DNA of 64,000 nt from Sebastes aleutianus (GCA_916700875.1 CAKAKS010000022.1:13912013-13976012), one strand, 5' to 3'. Counted from the stretch's first letter, positions 1 to 12,650 are shown. A program made the numbers and translations. Notes: generated by a model from the letters alone, not told the origin.

Positions 1-520
1 GTAGATGGGTAGATTACCGAGGAGGAAGTGGGTATACTCTCCTACTGTATATATATTCCAATGGCTTTTAGGCTGATAGGTGTGTTTACTGTAAACCGCC
101 ACAAAAAGAGGTGGGTATACCCCATTAAACTACATATACCCTCCACTACACCACTATTAATATGTAAAGGACAGCAGGGTTCAACATTTTTTACTTGCCC
201 AACCAGAAATCTACTTGACCAAGGTCAATTTTTACTTGCCCCTATACAAATCATTTTATTTATTAGTGGTTATTAGGTACTTCCATCATCAGCACTGATC
301 TTTTTTTACCATTTTACTTGCCCCGGGCAAACGGGCAATCCCTGTTGAGCCCTGGACAGATATGAGAGTGGTATCAAATCTAATCTAACAATTGGAGATG
401 TGGGCGATGATTCAGAGGTCTGGAACCAGGCTACCACGTTCCCAGATGTTATCAATACCGATAAGAATGATGACCAAAAATATGAGTCATAATAATGTCC
501 GAATGATCCTTTAGTCACAT
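1..520. repeat. Probable decayed interspersed repeat
   Basis: The motif TTACTTGCCC occurs at 191-200, 232-241 and 314-323, with a variant CTACTTGACC at 211-220. Read on the minus strand, two of these fall in a short frame giving GQVKIDLGQVDFWLGK followed by a stop, and the third gives CPGQVKW, so the repetition may be partly an old coding duplication. At 357-395 the words GAGAGTGGTATC and ATCTAAC resemble the fragment near 28.93 kb. I take this as old transposon debris, possibly the tail of a transposase-like gene. No intact frame remains. Confidence 0.3.
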
Positions 521-1801
521 TGTAGGGACAAAAATATTTTCACACAGACTTAGTTGTTGATTAAGGGTTGCGGAAAGGTCGGGATGAGGCAGAAAATGAA
601 TGCAATGTCATCTTAGGAGACAAAAGCAAGTCAAACAGTTTGTTCAGTAAAGCCTTTGTTATTGAGAACATTGTGTAATATTTCCCCAACATCCTGAGGA
701 CTCACACAAAAAACTCATAACTGAACACTTTTCTGTAAAAACTATATCCACCACAGAGATTAAACCTTTATTCGAAGCAGCATAGAGAACATTTCCTGGC
801 GCGTTACTTGAATAATGTGGTTCATTGCTTTCAGTATGAACCTGTCGGTACGCAGCAGGAGCAGAGAACGAATGAAAGTCTGAAGAAATTTTACATTCCT
901 AATAGTTTTGGACACCAGAGGAGGTACAGCATGCTTTTCAAAGTCTGAGAGTCCAAAGAGGTTGATACTGACATTTAGAGAGCCATAATTCTCTGATCTG
1001 GGGTTTTTATCGATGAGGTCATTAGTGATGCATTCAAGAGTATTGCTCTGAGAGGGAAAATACTGCAGCGTGAGCCTGCAGGGTTGGTTTCTCAGAAATA
1101 TTAATGCACCCATTGATCTAATTATTTTACTCAGTTTATCGGAGGTTTGAAGCTTGCAGGGAAAGTTCAGACAGAAAACACCATGAATCTGGTGAGTTCA
1201 TGCATTCTCCTACTGCAGAGTAATATGTGAATAAAACAATATGTGTGAACGTCTGAAGCTCTGAGCTGCAGTGCAACAGTAAACACAAACTCTCTCTCTC
1301 TGATCTTGTGTGATTGTTTGTTCCAAAAATACCCAGTCAGTGTGAGGAAAGTTGGCCTGTCTTGAAACCTCATTGCTTCGACAGAATGACACGGTGAGTG
1401 TGCGCTCCGAGGTTCTCCATCTGTCAGACTAAAGGCCCCTGACAGAGTTCACAGGCAGTCAGACGTAAACAGAGCACGACGCTCGCAGCATAGTTTGCTC
1501 TGCGGCTCCAGGGAGCCTCATATCTAGAAAGAATTAAATACATCAATAAATCATAGAAAACAAGGGAAATCATGACCCATTTCTACAGTGTGATGGTGTT
1601 GAAGTGATTAAAGATGTGTGGTGAGATAAGACTCCCATCTCCAGGTACTACACACTAAACAAACATGATTAAGTATGGGTGGTCACGAAGTTCAATTAGT
1701 CAGATGGAGCGGGGGCAGCTCCTGAGGGTGGTCAGTGCAGACTAAAGGAATCATGACCTGCTCTCAGGCTGAGGAGGATGTGACCTACAAGAACGCATCC
1801 C
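521..1801. other. Unique non-coding DNA, nothing recognised
   Basis: Both strands carry only short chance frames (117 codons at most) without splice context. I see no repeat, RNA gene or regulatory element that I can name. Confidence 0.5.
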
Positions 1802-2313
1802 TTAAAGAGGACCTATTATGCTAATTTTCAGGTGCATACTTGTATTTTGGGTTTCTACTAGAACATGTTCACATGTTTTAATGCTCAAAAAACACTTTAC
1901 TTTTCTCATACGGCTGTGCTCTTTTCACCCTCTGTCTGAAACGCTCTGATTGAGCTCCCGCCCCCCCTCTCAAAAAGCCCAGTCTGCTCTGATTGGTCAG
2001 CTGGCCCTCTCTGTTGTGACTGGTCAACCAAACCAAACTCTTTGGACTCATCTTCAGCTCCGCTCTAACTAGCTTTGTTTGATGGCGTGCCAAACTAGCC
2101 GTTATGAAAATGTTTTACTTGGTGACATCACCATGTTACGTAAGAAAAGGCGGGACTTGAATCAAGGCAATTTCAAGCAGTTCAGGAGCAGTGTTTCTTT
2201 GGGGGGAGAGTAACTCCCTTTGGCGTGGACTTTGTAACTTTGCAGACCTTTTACACGCACAAAAAACTATATAACACACTAAAGGAAAGGGGAAAAGCAC
2301 AGAACCCCTTTAA
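1802..2313 (+). mobile_element. TTAA-bounded MITE, family A (full length)
   Basis: The element starts TTAAAGAGGACCTATTATG and ends ACCCCTTTAA, so both ends carry TTAA, the target duplicated by piggyBac-type transposases. The first ~130 bp match the copies at 19234 (+) and 57165 (-) closely, including GGGTTTCTA-TAGAACATGTT and, further in, CTCTGTCTGAAACGCTCTG. Its 512 bp length nearly equals the 510 bp of the 56656 copy. There is no transposase frame, so it is non-autonomous. The piggyBac assignment is inferred from TTAA only. Confidence 0.8.
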
Positions 2314-2315
2314 CC

Positions 2316-2671
2316 TTAAAGGAATAATGTGTAACATTTTGGGGGATCTATTAGCATAAATGGAATTTAATATTCATAACTATGTTTTCATTAGTGTATA
2401 ATCACCTGAAACTAAGAATCGTTGTTTTGGTTAGCTTAGAATGAGCCGTTTATATCTACATAGGGAGCGGGTCCTCTTCACGGAGTCCGCCATGCTTCTA
2501 CAGTAGCCCGGAACGGACAAACCAAACACTGGCTCTAGATCGGGCCATTCATGTTTTTGCGTCGGCCACCATAGTTCTCCAACACGCTTGGCACACGGGA
2601 GAAGTTTCAGTTGGTCGCAATCTGCAACGTCACCATAATATGCCGCCAAATCCTACAAACTGCTCCTTTAA
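2316..2671 (+). mobile_element. Second TTAA-bounded MITE, family B1
   Basis: It begins TTAAAGGAATAATGTGTAAC and ends AATCCTACAAACTGCTCCTTTAA read in two parts; the ends are imperfect inverted repeats bounded by TTAA. It starts only 2 bp after the family A copy, so two TTAA elements lie head to tail. Its right end (CCTACA-ACTG-TCCTTTA) recurs at 22786. No coding capacity. The minus-strand 72-codon frame inside it is a repeat-borne chance frame. Confidence 0.75.
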
Positions 2672-4046
2672 CTTTGATTGTTGCTTATTTAGTCGTGAAT
2701 ATTTAATCTCATAGAGAAATGAAAGTTTTAGGGGCTTTACGTGACAAAAACTGATGAAGAATTTCTTATCATTTAGTCAGCAATAGTCCTTAACCTTAAT
2801 CCTAACCAAAGGATTCCAAATCCAAACAACATATTTTTCTGTTTGATCTGAAGGACTTGCAGGCTTTACTCATTTTGTGATACAAAATGTTACTTTTCAT
2901 AACTGCTAAAATGTTTAGTTAATTCATCAAAAACAACCTGCCAATGTGAGATGTTATTGATTTATTGATTAACTCTGCAACTGAAGGTGTCATCTTGGGC
3001 TCTGAGAACATGTCATGGGCATTTTCACTATTTTAAATCAATACATTAATCATTAACTGCAACAATCTTCACTTGCAGTTCTCTCCTCGACTGTGCAGCT
3101 TGCAGTATCTGTTTGCTATGCTTGTTCGGTGCTCAGTAGTTGAAACATCAATCCAACCTTTCCACTCCAGGTACTCAGTGAGTCCCCACGCTACTCAGTG
3201 TGAGTTTACGCAGTGTGCTACTGGCCTGAATATTAAGAGGCACCGAGACATTAATAAAGATTAAGGAGACAAAGCAGGGAGGACTGAAATATGCATTTAC
3301 GGTACAAACCTCCTGCTCAGTGGGAAAAAAATATAAACTAACCATGAAAAACAGACAACAGAGAACCAGTAACTCTGAGAGCTGACAACGCTCCCCTGGG
3401 GTTTGCAGAGCTTGCTGAGCAAAAACAGAATAACCACGTCCATAAATAACAGACATCTAGTTTTCTACCACAACAAACACAACAGTCGCCACCATGCAAA
3501 CGGTTAACCCGCCGCCGTCCCTCTGAGCTAAAAGCCGGCGCCGGGGCTGATAATCCCACTCTCTTTGCCGTCATTAATTGTTCTTGTGACTTTGGTTTTG
3601 TCAGCAGGACAACATTTGCTCCCGTCTCCTTTGCTGTAATTATCTAAGCGACACTCCTATGGGGTTCATGCTTCATCTCATTTGAATTAATCATAGAGGA
3701 CAGCTTAGTGTCTTCCTTTTCTCCCAGCCAAGTCCTTCCCTCTTGGAAGGACTCATTAAAGAAGAGCACAACTTTGTTCCCTGTTCCCTGAGAAAAAAAA
3801 AAAAAGAAATGGTGAAACAGCAAAAAGTCCCTACTATAATGAAATGTCAACACGGTAAATTCTGTCATACAGCAGCTACAAACCCTGTAATTACCTCGTC
3901 TTTCTCCACTACATTACGACCAATGCTAGAACTCATGTACGTTCAGGGCTGAATGAATTCATGGGGCTAAACATTTTTACGTAACAAGATAAAAGGAACT
4001 CTTTTTCACCCCTGACTCCACAAAAACAGAACTTTAAGACTGTCAG
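2672..4046. other. Unique non-coding DNA
   Basis: AT-rich sequence without recognisable genes. A short A-run lies at 3792-3805. A GC-richer patch at about 3480-3560 (CCGCCGCC, GCCGGCGCCGGGGC) is not attached to any coding signal I can support. Confidence 0.5.
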
Positions 4047-4162
4047 TGAGGCTGTACTGCGGCACAGCAGTGCTTTGAGCTAAACTCTAATAAGAGCTAA
4101 CACGCTCAAAGGGACAACGTGGCTGATGTTTAGTAGGTATAATTATCACCATGTTCACCCTC
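4047..4162 (+). repeat. Fragment of an interspersed repeat, left part
   Basis: GAGGCTGTACTGCGGCACAG and the following GTGCTTTGAGC match the fragment at 46849-46915 (GAGGCTGTACTTAGGCACAG). This is a common teleost repeat by my recollection. It breaks off at 4162 and what looks like its distal part resumes at about 4735. Confidence 0.65.
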
Positions 4163-4734
4163 TTAAGGCCCAGTCACACCAAGGCGACATCAAGAACTAG
4201 AAGCGATGAAGCGTCGCCTCACGTCGCCTTTGTCTCGGCCAACAAGTTGCACTCGAACACATCGCAAAGACTACAGCTGACGGCCAGTTAGCACAACGTT
4301 CTGCTCCTGCGTGAGAGGAGATAACTCTCCACACCAGCAGGCGTAGGTAGTCTGTATTAGTCATTCAAAAAGGGAAACCGGAAGACCGTGGACTGCGGAT
4401 ATACAAGCCGTTGTTATGATACGTACATGAAACAAAGCGGCAACCATTGAAAATATCTGTGTATTGGAATGATCAGATGAGATGAAGATGAAGAATGAGA
4501 AGAGCCTTTTGTGTGTGTCCTCTTGCTTTCCTCACTTCCGTTTTATCTTCTCGTGCACTGATTTGTTTAAGCTGAACAGCCAATCGGAGTGATATCTCTC
4601 ACCGTCGGGCTCCGCCGCCGATTCAACATGCTGAATCTGCCGAAAAATCTCCAACACGGACAGACTAGAGCCAACGGTGCGTAACACACTGCAAAAACTA
4701 GGCCGACAGACTCTCACCGACGGCCTCAAACTGT
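4163..4734. mobile_element. Possible nested insertion interrupting a repeat
   Basis: Between two parts of one repeat lies 570 bp starting TTAAGGCCCAGTCACACCAA, a start I associate with a fish MITE-like family. The expected mirror-image right end is not visible, so the right side is probably truncated or the element is misdefined. A 68-codon minus-strand frame inside has no recognisable domain. Confidence 0.45.
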
Positions 4735-4842
4735 CCAAAGTCAGTAGGATTCATCCTCTGGGGATCATGAGTGTCTGCACAAAATTTCATGGCAATCCAA
4801 ACGAATGTTGTCGAGATATTTCAGCATCAAACTATAAAGCGT
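4735..4842 (+). repeat. Fragment of an interspersed repeat, right part
   Basis: CAAAGTCAGTAGGATTCATC and AATTTCATGGCAATCC, ending GAGATATTTCAG, parallel 47557-47640 (AAAGTCATTAGGATTCATTT, ATTTCATGGGAATCC, GAGATATTTCAG). It is the distal portion of the repeat begun at 4047. Confidence 0.65.
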
Positions 4843-6518
4843 AGCTGGTTCACCTTAATTCTACATGTTAGCGCCTGAACTGAAGCTTTTTGACGTCAAT
4901 TCAATGGTTGTTTTCTCAGTGACAGAATATGGGTCCAGGTTAAGATTTCGCTTTTTAATTTAAGATTGCTTTTACAAACATACTTCACAATATGTACTTT
5001 TTGATGTATCAATGTTCTCCACTACAACAGGTACAATAAAGCACAATGTAATGATGTTCTCATAACGAGAATGGGGAAAGTTTTTTCAGTTATTGTACTT
5101 ATTGAACAGTGTGTTTACTTTGACGGAGAGTAATTGAACTGTTATAAGATATTTTTGCAATATACAAGCATAAAATCCCCCAAAAGGCATTTTTAAAACT
5201 AATTGAGTCCAATATTATGCTTTGTAAAGTCATTAAAAAAGTAATTTTGCTACATAAGGCACACAATAAACTCCACAATAAAGTAGTGATTCTATAAGTT
5301 TTTATTTTCTCATCTTATATTTTAAATGTAGTTATCACTTATCTGTACATTTCATATTTGGTGCTGCTTTTTAATTCTTTGTGTTGTGTATTTTTGCAAA
5401 GACTTGGTGGTTTCTGACAACTTTTTTCCTCATCAGTGTAGTACTGAGTTTGGGAGGAAGCAGTGGAAAGTATTAATGTGAGTTCAGATAGTATTCGGTT
5501 GCAAATTTAGAAGACTGGTCTCCTGCAGCTAACTCAGCATGGAGGCCGTTCTGGGAGGAGAACGCCTGAATCCATCAAAAGAGCAAAATGTTTAATGGTA
5601 ATGAGACGGATGAGATGCTCGGCAGCGTTTGGTATCATTTTATCTTTCTGCTGGCTCAATGCACACTACTTGGGAACTTAAACATTGCATCATATTTCTG
5701 TTTTAATTCAACATAATCTTTTGAATTTCATCATTAACTTTCAGTTAAACACACAAATACACTTCTTGGGTTGATTCAGCAGGAGATGCTTATGCATGGA
5801 AATAATATGGAAAATAGGCCTGTATACTCTGGAGCACCTCCAGTTACTCAGAGCTAATAGAGATTCATGATGATCAACAAGTCCAGTCAGAGCTCGGAGG
5901 AAATGCCACGTTCAAAACAAACACTCACAAAATTATATACATGAATATTTATTTCTGTAGCCTTAATTATGAAAGTGCAATTGACTAACTCTTGACTTAA
6001 TTAACTCTAATGGCAGACACTTGGCCTATTTTGGATGTTTAATGTTGTAATAAAACAAAAAGTTAAGTTAATGGCATAAACAGCAAACAGGAAAACAAAA
6101 TCTAAATAAAACAATTATAGTATTTTTTCTTTTTCGCTAAATACAGCGACCTGCTGTGCCTGAAAAAGAGCTTTGAGAGTTTGAACCAAAACAATGAAAG
6201 CTGAAGTAGATCTGAGGAGAACTCCTGACTCAGGTGGTAATTCTCAAGCAGTACATTTCAGATTACACATAGTAATTTGATCCATCGTTATTATAAAATG
6301 AATGATTATAGCCGCTTGACATTAATACGTATGTAACCCCACTTTGAGCCTGCAATGTTTCTTTTTAGACGAAAATAGTTATCAATATCCTAGCCAGATA
6401 ACCGACTTTAGGCCATTAGGGTGTTAATTAAGCATATTGTGAAAAGCTTTTATGAAAATAAAAATGTAATTAACGTGGAGGCGGGACCGTAGGGACATAA
6501 GTAAGTGTTGGGAATCTG
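4843..6518. other. AT-rich unique non-coding DNA
   Basis: No frame longer than 60 codons and no recognisable repeat. The segment is strongly AT-rich with scattered homopolymer runs. I see nothing further in it. Confidence 0.5.
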
Positions 6519-6753
6519 GTGTGTGAATTAATTGTATTCATTTATATTTCTTTATATCGCTTTATTATTATTGATACTATTTATTTTATTGGTGTGTGTG
6601 AATTAATTTTATTCATTCATTTATTTTTATTTATTTATGATAATGATGATGATGATGATTATTATTATTATTATTATTAATAACACTATTTATTTTATTA
6701 TTATTATTTTTTATTGGTGTGTAAACTAATTTTATGTATTAATTTATTTATAT

Positions 6754-6796
<43 letters not shown>

Positions 6797-6840
6797 ACTG
6801 TTTATTTATCATATTTTTTTCATTTCTTATTTAAAAATGT
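6519..6840. repeat. AT-rich tandem repeat, three imperfect units
   Basis: Three units begin at about 6519, 6591 and 6716 with GGTGTGTGAATTAATT or a close variant and end with a stretch like CTATTTATTTTATT. They differ in length (72 to 125 bp) because each holds a different (ATT)n or (GAT)n run. The pattern suggests duplication followed by microsatellite expansion. Confidence 0.7.
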
Positions 6841-8329
6841 ATTTATAGTTATTTATTTAATTTATTAATTTATTATTACCATTTTCTGTCCTCCTCTGTT
6901 TTTGAATCCAATACATATTATCCAATCCAATACATATTACTTTAGTTGTTATAATTTAGGCTGTTGTAGTAATTTTTCTTAAGAAAACAATAAAAAGCAT
7001 GATTAAAAAAATAATAATAATTCTGACACGTATAATTACATGTATAAACTAATTGAACAGACGTGATTGTGAAGTGTTTTACAGCATATTGCTCCTAACT
7101 AAAATAACAGTCAGAAAACAAGCGTGTAATTCAAGCAGACAAAGTGAGGTGAGCCGACGTCTTATCACCTGTGACCTGAGATTATCACGGCGAGACAACT
7201 GTTGTGTTCCCTAATGGGCGACTGAGATGGAAGATTCCTCCGCCGTCCTCTGACACACTGTCATGGCCTCCAGCTCCCCGGGGGCCGAACCGAAGACATT
7301 TAATCATCACTTGGTAATACGACCGAGTCACAGCTCTGCCTTCGGGGCACATTAGCAATTCCATGGCAACGATTAATCACAGTCAATTACAGGACATGTC
7401 ATCGTCAACGCAGAACCAGCAGATACTTTTACCAGTGCTGCTCAAGTGGGAATTAATCACCAGTAGACATATTTAATACGGGACATGTGACGGGAGGTCA
7501 CTGAGGACAGAGAGGTGTTTGAACAGACAGATATGTATATCACTGCATATGTGTGTGTTTTATGATCTAAAGTCACACTTTTATAGTAACCTGGCCAAAA
7601 TACAACCAAAGGCTGAGTGACCATCTGGAGATCTGGGAGTTTACCCGCTGGCCCAGTCGACCTGTGAGCCGGCGAGGAGCCAAACAGGAATGAAACTAAA
7701 CGGTAAAAATACATCTGAATGTGTTTTTTCTTCAAGTCCTTTCTACCGACAAACAGGCTCCATAGAAAGAAGAGAGGGAGGGCTGGTCACGAGCGAGCCT
7801 TCTTCTATTTTATCTTTTCATACACTGAACTCATAGTCTGAATAAATCCCAGCGACATGTAAAAGCAGCAGGGCACTATCTGCAAAGGTGGAGAAAAAAC
7901 AAGCTAAGAGAGAACAAATAAAGTGCCATGCTACAAATGCTACACAATGATTCATCCTGAAGCAGCAGACGTCAGCGCAGCGCTAGTGATGTTCCAGCTA
8001 TTGTGCAAACTTCAACCGCAAGCTGGAAATACCATACCATACTTATATGGTGTGCTCACATGGAAGACCAAACAACACGGTAAATATAGACATCGCAAAG
8101 ATGAGCTCAAATAAAGGAACTTTTATTCAAATTAGAGAATTCGATGGCACATCTTGGTGCAGAGAAATGCTTTAAAACCTGTTAATATTAAATCTCTGCA
8201 GAGCTTTTTATCTTTTTGAAGTACATTTATTTGAATCAGTCTCACAGCTCTCCTCAACCCTGTTTCCAGCTGCAGCAACAGGTATCTAAATGTGCTTTCC
8301 TAGCTGTAAAAGAAAGAAAAGCAGAACCT
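6841..8329. other. Unique non-coding DNA with a CNE-like block
   Basis: From 7140 to 7440 the composition shifts to mixed, non-repetitive sequence with several TAATCA/ATTAATCAC words (7302-7306, 7373-7379, 7453-7458), the texture of a vertebrate conserved non-coding element. That reading is inference and needs a cross-species alignment. The remainder shows nothing recognisable. Confidence 0.35.
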
Positions 8330-8535
8330 TTTTGGTCGTTTTGGTTGCCAAAAAACGTCTTATTCAGCGTTCGGTTGTACTTAGCTCCAACCACTTGAGT
8401 CACTTCTGGTTGGTGATGGCCAAAAACCAGGATGGTGACGGCCAAAATAACGAACTTGAAGCTTCAAAACTGTAGTCTATAAACCAATGGGTGATGTCAC
8501 GGTGACTTCATCCACTTCTTATAAACAGTCTATGA
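8330..8535 (-). repeat. Family D (hAT-like) end fragment
   Basis: On the minus strand it reads CATAGACTGTTTATAAGAAG, then GTCACCGTGACATCACCCAT, then GTTTTGAAGCTTCAAG and GGCCGTCACCATCCTGG. The same series occurs at 10207-10275 (+) and 50305-50395 (+). The outer end is at about 8535 and the inner part fades near 8330. Confidence 0.7.
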
Positions 8536-10186
8536 AGTCAGCAGTAACGTATGTCAGTCTCAAGTCGCCAAGGGCCACTGCCCAAGCGTCGGTAGCCCAA
8601 GCGAGACCAGGCTGAGCTGGTTAAGTGGAACATTTAGCAGCTAAAGACCATGATCATTTTCTTGGACGTTGGTGGAGACCAAAACCAAGCTGAAAGCAGA
8701 GTGAATATTGGACTTACATTCATCCGGCAGAAACGTGACCTCAAATAAATGCTAATGTTACTCCGTGTCTGCTGGATGTGTAAATAGACAACTCTTTGCT
8801 AGAATAACAACTTTATAAGGTCAATACTACTTTCAAGATTCAAGGACATACTCTAGAGGATGTGCAAAAAGGTGTAGAATGATAATAATAATAGAGAAAA
8901 AGATCTTCTCAACTGTGACCACGTCTCTTTATTGTTTCTTTAAAGTTTAGATGTCATACAGATACTGCAACTTTATTAATAAACTAATTAAAACTTAGTT
9001 AATGTGCAGTTTCTAACCAGCCACTAGACCACATAATAGTGTGTCTCTGGAGGCAGGCGCTTAAAAGGGAACACTTGAAGGCAGCAGCAGCATGATACCA
9101 TCTGTTTTACCCCGGGATCCTTCAACAGAACAGTGGGGTACAAAATAATTCATTGAAATGTTTCGTATTGAATTACAAATTATATAAAAAAACATTCATT
9201 TCAGATCTCTGTTTTCATTTGAGTATCAGGGTCAAACGTCCAGAGTCGTTCTTTTACCCCCCAATCCTCGGAGGATATTTGGACTAAATATGTGGAATGA
9301 ACGTCCCATGATGCAAGACGCTGCAAATGTTAAGAAATCCCTTTTTAGGAAAGTCATACTTGTCTCTGCCCTGTTTCTGTATTATATCTGATAGTAGTGA
9401 AGCTACAGAAACAATCACTATTTCTTCTTTCTGACCATTACGGTGTCCAACTGAGCCCCCCGTCTGCTGCAGCTGTCCACTCCTGGACTGATGACTGTGA
9501 CCAAAAGCAATGAAACAAACACCAGAAATGCCCAAAGATGTGATGGCTCATTTGTAAAAGATCCCCAGAAAAAAGTCTGTTCATTAACAACTATTGTGAA
9601 ACTGTGTGAAATAATATGAGAGCCTTCTTGATAACGACTTCTCTCGGTCTAAAGAGGCCTCTGAACCGTAACTTCATTTCGCATCATCATCTTGTCTTAG
9701 TTTTTCCAGATATTTCCAGTCAGTGGAGATGGAGCGGGAGATTACACAAACTGTCTGACTCGTTCTATTGCTATCATCTTTCCTGCGACTCACAGTAGGG
9801 GACTTCTAAATGGATGCCTCTTTATTCTGTCTAATGGCTCTTTTAGGGACTTTAATGGTGAATATCTGCAGAGGCACTACTGAGGACTGCTGCAGTGTTC
9901 AATAAATAACCTTCCTATGTGTGGCCTTGATTATCCACTGTATCAAATGGGCTTAAATAGTATTCACATTCATATATTTCAGCTGAGGGCTTATTTTTGT
10001 TCCCTTTTTTAGATATGCTTCACAATTACAGCACCACCGGAAATTACTAGTCCTGCTGTTTACTTAAACGCAGCCACAAATCAAATTAAAAGTACATTTT
10101 GGAGAGATAAGTCTGTGTACTTGTGTTCACTGCACAGCAGCAACAGCTCATATACTGTAGAGAAAAGTGTGTAGGCAATATGAATA
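8536..10186. other. Unique non-coding DNA
   Basis: Only chance frames of up to 83 codons. Near 8560-8620 there is a short local duplication of CAAG-CG-CCCAAGCG type. I recognise no gene, RNA or repeat. Confidence 0.45.
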
Positions 10187-10655
10187 AGCATTGATAACAA
10201 CCAGCGTGATGTCACCCGTTGGCTTGTGGACTGCCGTTTTGAAGCCTTGAGTTTGGCCGTCACCATCTTGGTTTTCTGCAAGTTGTAAAACGAAAAGACG
10301 GACAACTCCCAGATCGGACAACGTTATGGTAGCAACCTGTCAATCACAAGGTAGCCCCGCCCTAAAGCATCCCCTGCTTTATGGTCTATTTGACTCTAAA
10401 TGGGACCATAATTTACCAAATGAACAACATGCTGTATTGAAGAAGTCTTGAAACTAACGATTGAGACCATAAATTCATGTTTACAATGTTTACTGAGGTA
10501 ATAAATCAAGTGAGAAGTAGGCTCATTTTCTCATAGACTTCTATACAATCAGACTTCTTTTTGCAACCAGAGGAGTCGCCCCCTGCTGGCTATTAGAAAG
10601 AATGCAAGTTTAAGGCACTTGAGCATTGGCTTCACTTTTCAGACCTAGAGTTTGC
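10187..10655 (+). mobile_element. Family D (hAT-like) copy, nearly complete
   Basis: It runs from GTGATGTCACCCGTTGGC through GTGGACTGCCGTTTTGAAGC, GACCTGTCAATCACAAGGTA and GTCGCCCCCTGCTGGC to TTGGCTTCACTTTTCAGACC. From 10310 on it is nearly identical by eye to 54764-55110, which points to fairly recent movement of the family. Its first bases (the TAGACTGTAT end) are missing or diverged. No transposase frame. Confidence 0.75.
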
Positions 10656-10849
10656 CCACTTATAACAACTGATTAGTTTGTGTATTGTGTTGTTAACGTT
10701 AACCCGTTAGACATTCTCCGTCTGGATAGGTGTTTGTTGTGTGGAGTGGACAAGGCACTATATAAAATAAGGATTTTTTATTTGTTTTTTGTGATGAAAA
10801 TGGAACACAACAAAGCGGATAATTCATTTTCCGTATTCCTGCACCGCAT
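10656..10849. other. Short unique spacer
   Basis: Non-coding spacer between two repeats, with nothing recognisable. Confidence 0.4.
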
Positions 10850-11085
10850 TTTTTGCATCGCACTGGTGAGATATCACGAGAATTGGGCAGATGTGAGGTC
10901 ACAGTGAACTTTGACCACCACAATTTTATCAGGTCATTTTTAATTCCAAGTGGATGTTTGTTGCCAATTTGTAACAATTCCCTCCAGGCATTCCTGAGAT
11001 ATCGCGTTCACAAGAATGGACCGGACGTACGTACTGTACCTCCATCACAGACGTACGGATGGACGGACAACCCGAAAACATAATG
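10850..11085 (+). repeat. Interspersed repeat of unknown class
   Basis: It contains GAGATATCACGAGAATTGGG and, near the end, GAGATATCGCGTTCACAAGA plus GGATGGACGGACAACCCGAA. I recall this ending from teleost genomes but cannot assign a class. The internal partial duplication GAGATATC-C-CGAGAA/GAGATATCGCGTTCACAAGAA is visible directly. Confidence 0.5.
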
Positions 11086-12650
11086 CCTAAAATCATACAA
11101 AAACTTTACTCAAGAACTAATTCAATGTCCAATAACTCAAAAACCTCAAACCTGTCTTTGTCAGTAACATTGTAATAATGCTTCAGTACGGTAGTAAGGA
11201 CTTGGCTAAATAAAAAGCCACAATCACAGAGGATGGAAGAGCCTTCTTAAAGTAAATGAGTCAGTGATAAAGTGGCTGTGTGTGAAGCCAGAGAAGGATA
11301 TCCTTCTTAGTAACAGAAGTTCAGTCAAAATACCTACAGCTATTAGGACCGTTTGTTGAGTCCCCTTTCATCAGCACTGCTGCAAACAGCTGCCTTTATT
11401 TGCCTTCAAACAGCTGCCCTGTCTTTTCTTTTTTTGGGTCCGGAAACAGTGAGGTGAGAACGAAGAGCAGCCTGTTCAATTCACCGCCTTATTACCCCAA
11501 AACTTCCATTAGCCTTCTGGGCTCCCTCCAAAACACTCAATTAGTGAGTGTGCATTATCTCTCAGCAGCACCGCTGTGAAGTCTAATGTCCGCCGTCTTA
11601 TTGCAGCAGGACTCGAGTGCAAAGCGGATGTTAAACTTCAGCTTGTCACTAAAGTAGTGGAGGAGCTGAGAGAGGCCGGCTCGAGTATCATCGGCTCTCA
11701 CATGTCAGGCTGATGATGGGTCATAATTATTAATGAAGAACATCTGCCTGTGGGTGTTGTACCTCTCCGGAGAGGTGTCGCACACTTGAACGCTCACACA
11801 TGCCGGTGCAGCCTCGTTGGAAATGCAATACGTTCAATAGACTTTAATTAGAATCCAACACTTGGGCCGCGCCACAACATAGCAACGGCATGATCGAATG
11901 ACAACATTGACAGGAGACGTAAACGGGCCGCTGACCTTATACATGACCAGGAAACAAAGTCATCAGAGCTTAATCTCCAATTAATTGGTGGTTATTAACT
12001 TCAGGAGTCCTCAGTCAATGTTTGTGTCCACGTGGAACGAACCTCTGAAGAACACGACAAGAACAAGTGTCTTACAGTTTCATTTATGTTGTATAATCAG
12101 TCCAGTCACGCCGCCGTGCTGGGGCTGTAAAATGGAGTTTGTTTGGGTGTGATGGGTCATTCTTTAAGTGAGTCTTTGGCTCTCCTTCGACGCTGCCGGC
12201 CAAGTTGCCATGTGATGCATTCTCATGCTGGCAAGTAAACCCCTGAGATCTTTATCCGCCGTCCGTCCTTGTTCTTCCTTTGTGTTTTGGAATTGTACAT
12301 CAGCCTTTAGAAATGTTGTCGATGGATTATGGAGGACAAAAGGACACTGCTTTTGAAGACGGACCCAAGGTGAATAACAAAATACAAGAATGTTGATGCG
12401 ACTCTTTCCAAATAGTCAAGGAGGAAAACAAACTGAGGAGCAAAATTTACAGCTTGACAATAAAGTCGACGCAAGGACGCTAGTTGATGATAACAGTCAC
12501 GAGTTACCAGGAAGGTGCAAATTGAGGTGAAGGTGTGAGTTGAAAATGTATAAACTTAAGAAAAAATTTGGCTTATTCCAAGGCTTTATGAATGTGTAGA
12601 GACAAGAGGAAAAAGAAAGGACAATAACAGCAACCTAACTGATAATATCA
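11086..12650. other. Unique non-coding DNA with CNE-like block
   Basis: From 11480 to 12050 the sequence is compositionally balanced, repeat-free and has clustered ATTA/TAAT words (for example CTCCAATTAATTGGTGGTTA at 11972-11991), as expected of developmental enhancers. This is inference from texture only. No coding frame is supported. Confidence 0.35.
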
